A DNA stretch of 6,554 nucleotides from Candidatus Thorarchaeota archaeon SMTZ1-83 (GTDB lineage Archaea > Asgardarchaeota > Thorarchaeia > Thorarchaeales > Thorarchaeaceae): positions 1 to 6,554 of the forward strand of contig LRSK01000083.1 in the NCBI GenBank assembly GCA_001563325.1, read 5' to 3'. The notes below the pieces were generated by a model. It was not told where the DNA came from. It saw only the letters and a program-made list of their open reading frames with translations, and ran no database searches. Positions 5,635 to 6,554 of this stretch are shown in pieces. The translations under genes were made by a program, and so were the position numbers. Positions within the stretch are counted from its first letter, which is position 1. Each line of letters begins with the position of its first letter.

Positions 5635-6554
5635 ATGGATGAAATGTATTGGCAAAGTGGTCCAAGATGGCCGGAACATGTTCGAAAGAGTCTGGAGTAT
5701 CCGAAAGAGGCACTCTACACTATGCTTGACAGGTCAGCTGAGAAGAGTGGTAATCTGCCGTATACTTGGTTCATGGGGCAGACAAGGACATTCGCAGATG
5801 TCAAGGATCATGCGGATCGAATTGCCAACTTTCTTTCAAGCAAAGGAATCAAACCGGGAGATAGAGTTGCCATTTTCCTCCCGAACGTGCCTCAATTTCC
5901 ACCGGTCTTTTTTGGCGCATTGAAGGCTGGTGCAAAGGTAGTCACATGCAACCCATTATACAAAGCGCCTGAACTAAAATATCAGCTCACAGACACAGGA
6001 GCCACTATGGTTTTCGTCCTAGATCATCCTACATTCACACCGACCTGCTATGAGGCTGTCAAGGGAACAGATGTTGACACCGTGATAGTCTGTAGCCTCA
6101 AGTCATTCCTTCCGAAGGTCAAGGCAGTCCTTGGTGGGCTATTGGGCAAGATTCCAAAGAGTGAGTACTATGAAGATGATAAGACCGTATTCTATGATGA
6201 TATAGTCACCCAATATGAGCCGAAGTCTCCTCAGGCTGAGGTGAATCCAGATGACACTGCAATACTCATCTATACAGGCGGAACAACGGGCACTCCTAAA
6301 GGTGCAGAACTGACACACAACAACCTAGTTTCAAATGTCCTTCAGATAGGTGAATGGACCTATCTCGTGAAGGAGGACGTAGACAGACCTGGTGGAGTTA
6401 GATATGGCGAGGAGGTCTTTGTTGGAGCAGTCCCATGGTATCACAGCTACGGTATGACTCTGACGCTGCTTATGTCAACTTGGTATGCAGGACAGTTGGT
6501 ATGTGTGCCAGACCCTCGAGCTGGAAAGCCTCCGCTAACCGATCTTCTGAAGGA
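5635..6554 (+). CDS. AMP-forming acyl-CoA synthetase, paralogue of the preceding gene (C-terminus beyond window)
   Basis: The frame is open from ATG 5635 to the window end, giving the first 306 residues of a second acyl-CoA synthetase. It aligns end to end with the upstream synthetase with a few one-residue gaps: for example 45 of 55 residues agree, by hand count, from FADVKDHADR (53) through VTCNP (107). The P-loop YTGGTTGTPKG (213-223) and PWYHSYG (267-273) are intact; the GYGLTE, TGD, hinge and catalytic-lysine motifs lie outside the window. The insertion-like LPKVKAVLGGLLGKIPK segment (159-175) is shared. The most divergent parts are residues 36-51 and 241-258, which may affect specificity. 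The gene follows the first by 112 bp, after a hairpin and T-rich tract, so it may have its own promoter. AGGAG (5620-5624) lies 10 nt before ATG; GTG at 5632, directly preceding it in frame, is an equal possibility. Confidence 0.94.
   Translation, partial: MDEMYWQSGPRWPEHVRKSLEYPKEALYTMLDRSAEKSGNLPYTWFMGQTRTFADVKDHADRIANFLSSKGIKPGDRVAIFLPNVPQFPPVFFGALKAGAKVVTCNPLYKAPELKYQLTDTGATMVFVLDHPTFTPTCYEAVKGTDVDTVIVCSLKSFLPKVKAVLGGLLGKIPKSEYYEDDKTVFYDDIVTQYEPKSPQAEVNPDDTAILIYTGGTTGTPKGAELTHNNLVSNVLQIGEWTYLVKEDVDRPGGVRYGEEVFVGAVPWYHSYGMTLTLLMSTWYAGQLVCVPDPRAGKPPLTDLLK

Noticed and set aside
5639..5923. 94-codon plus-strand open frame at the start of the second synthetase
   Set aside because: Out of frame with the synthetase coding sequence, which is open without interruption from 5635 to the window end and matches its paralogue throughout.
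5635..6554. Possible frameshift or pseudogene in the second synthetase
   Set aside because: Translating all 306 visible codons gives no stop and continuous alignment with the first synthetase. The only truncation is the window edge.
1..6554. tRNA or rRNA genes, CRISPR arrays, transposon ends
   Set aside because: No cloverleaf-like elements, regularly spaced direct repeats, transposase-like frames or long terminal inverted repeats were found by eye; the coding density leaves little room for them.

Overview
The window holds part of an anaerobic acyl-CoA metabolism locus, probably from an archaeon. The reasons are iron-sulfur radical enzymes of the 2-hydroxyacyl-CoA dehydratase/benzoyl-CoA reductase class, a ferredoxin-linked 2-oxoacid oxidoreductase subunit, very tight gene packing, strong Shine-Dalgarno sites at most genes, frequent AGA/AGG/ATA codons, and TATA-like boxes rather than clear bacterial -35/-10 pairs. 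An uncultivated lineage such as an Asgard archaeon (Thorarchaeota-like) is a guess; the sequence does not settle the lineage.

Layout: bases 1-264 (+) are the C-terminal end of a 2-oxoacid:ferredoxin oxidoreductase gamma subunit. It converges, with a 27-bp gap, on a three-gene minus-strand operon read from 3523 down to 292: a BcrC/HgdB-like subunit (3523-2321), a BcrB/HgdB-like subunit (2307-1096) and a BadF/BcrA/HgdC-type ATPase activator (1083-292). The two internal junctions are 13 and 12 bp, and each downstream ribosome binding site overlaps the preceding stop codon. A 253-bp divergent regulatory region (3524-3776) separates this operon from two tandem plus-strand genes for paralogous AMP-forming acyl-CoA synthetases: 3777-5522 (complete) and 5635-6554 (truncated by the window end). 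A hairpin plus T-rich tract lies between them.

Proposed joint action (inference): a synthetase converts a carboxylic acid to its CoA thioester. The ATPase takes low-potential electrons from ferredoxin and, driven by ATP, passes them one at a time to the two-subunit Fe-S enzyme. That enzyme then either dehydrates a 2-hydroxyacyl-CoA or reduces an aromatic or enoyl-CoA. The neighbouring 2-oxoacid oxidoreductase is a possible source of reduced ferredoxin. Only one ATPase gene is present, as in dehydratases, whereas classical class I benzoyl-CoA reductases use two different ones, so the substrate is open. The most interesting point is this compact synthetase/radical-enzyme module with unknown substrate. 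No RNA genes, CRISPR arrays or mobile elements were seen.
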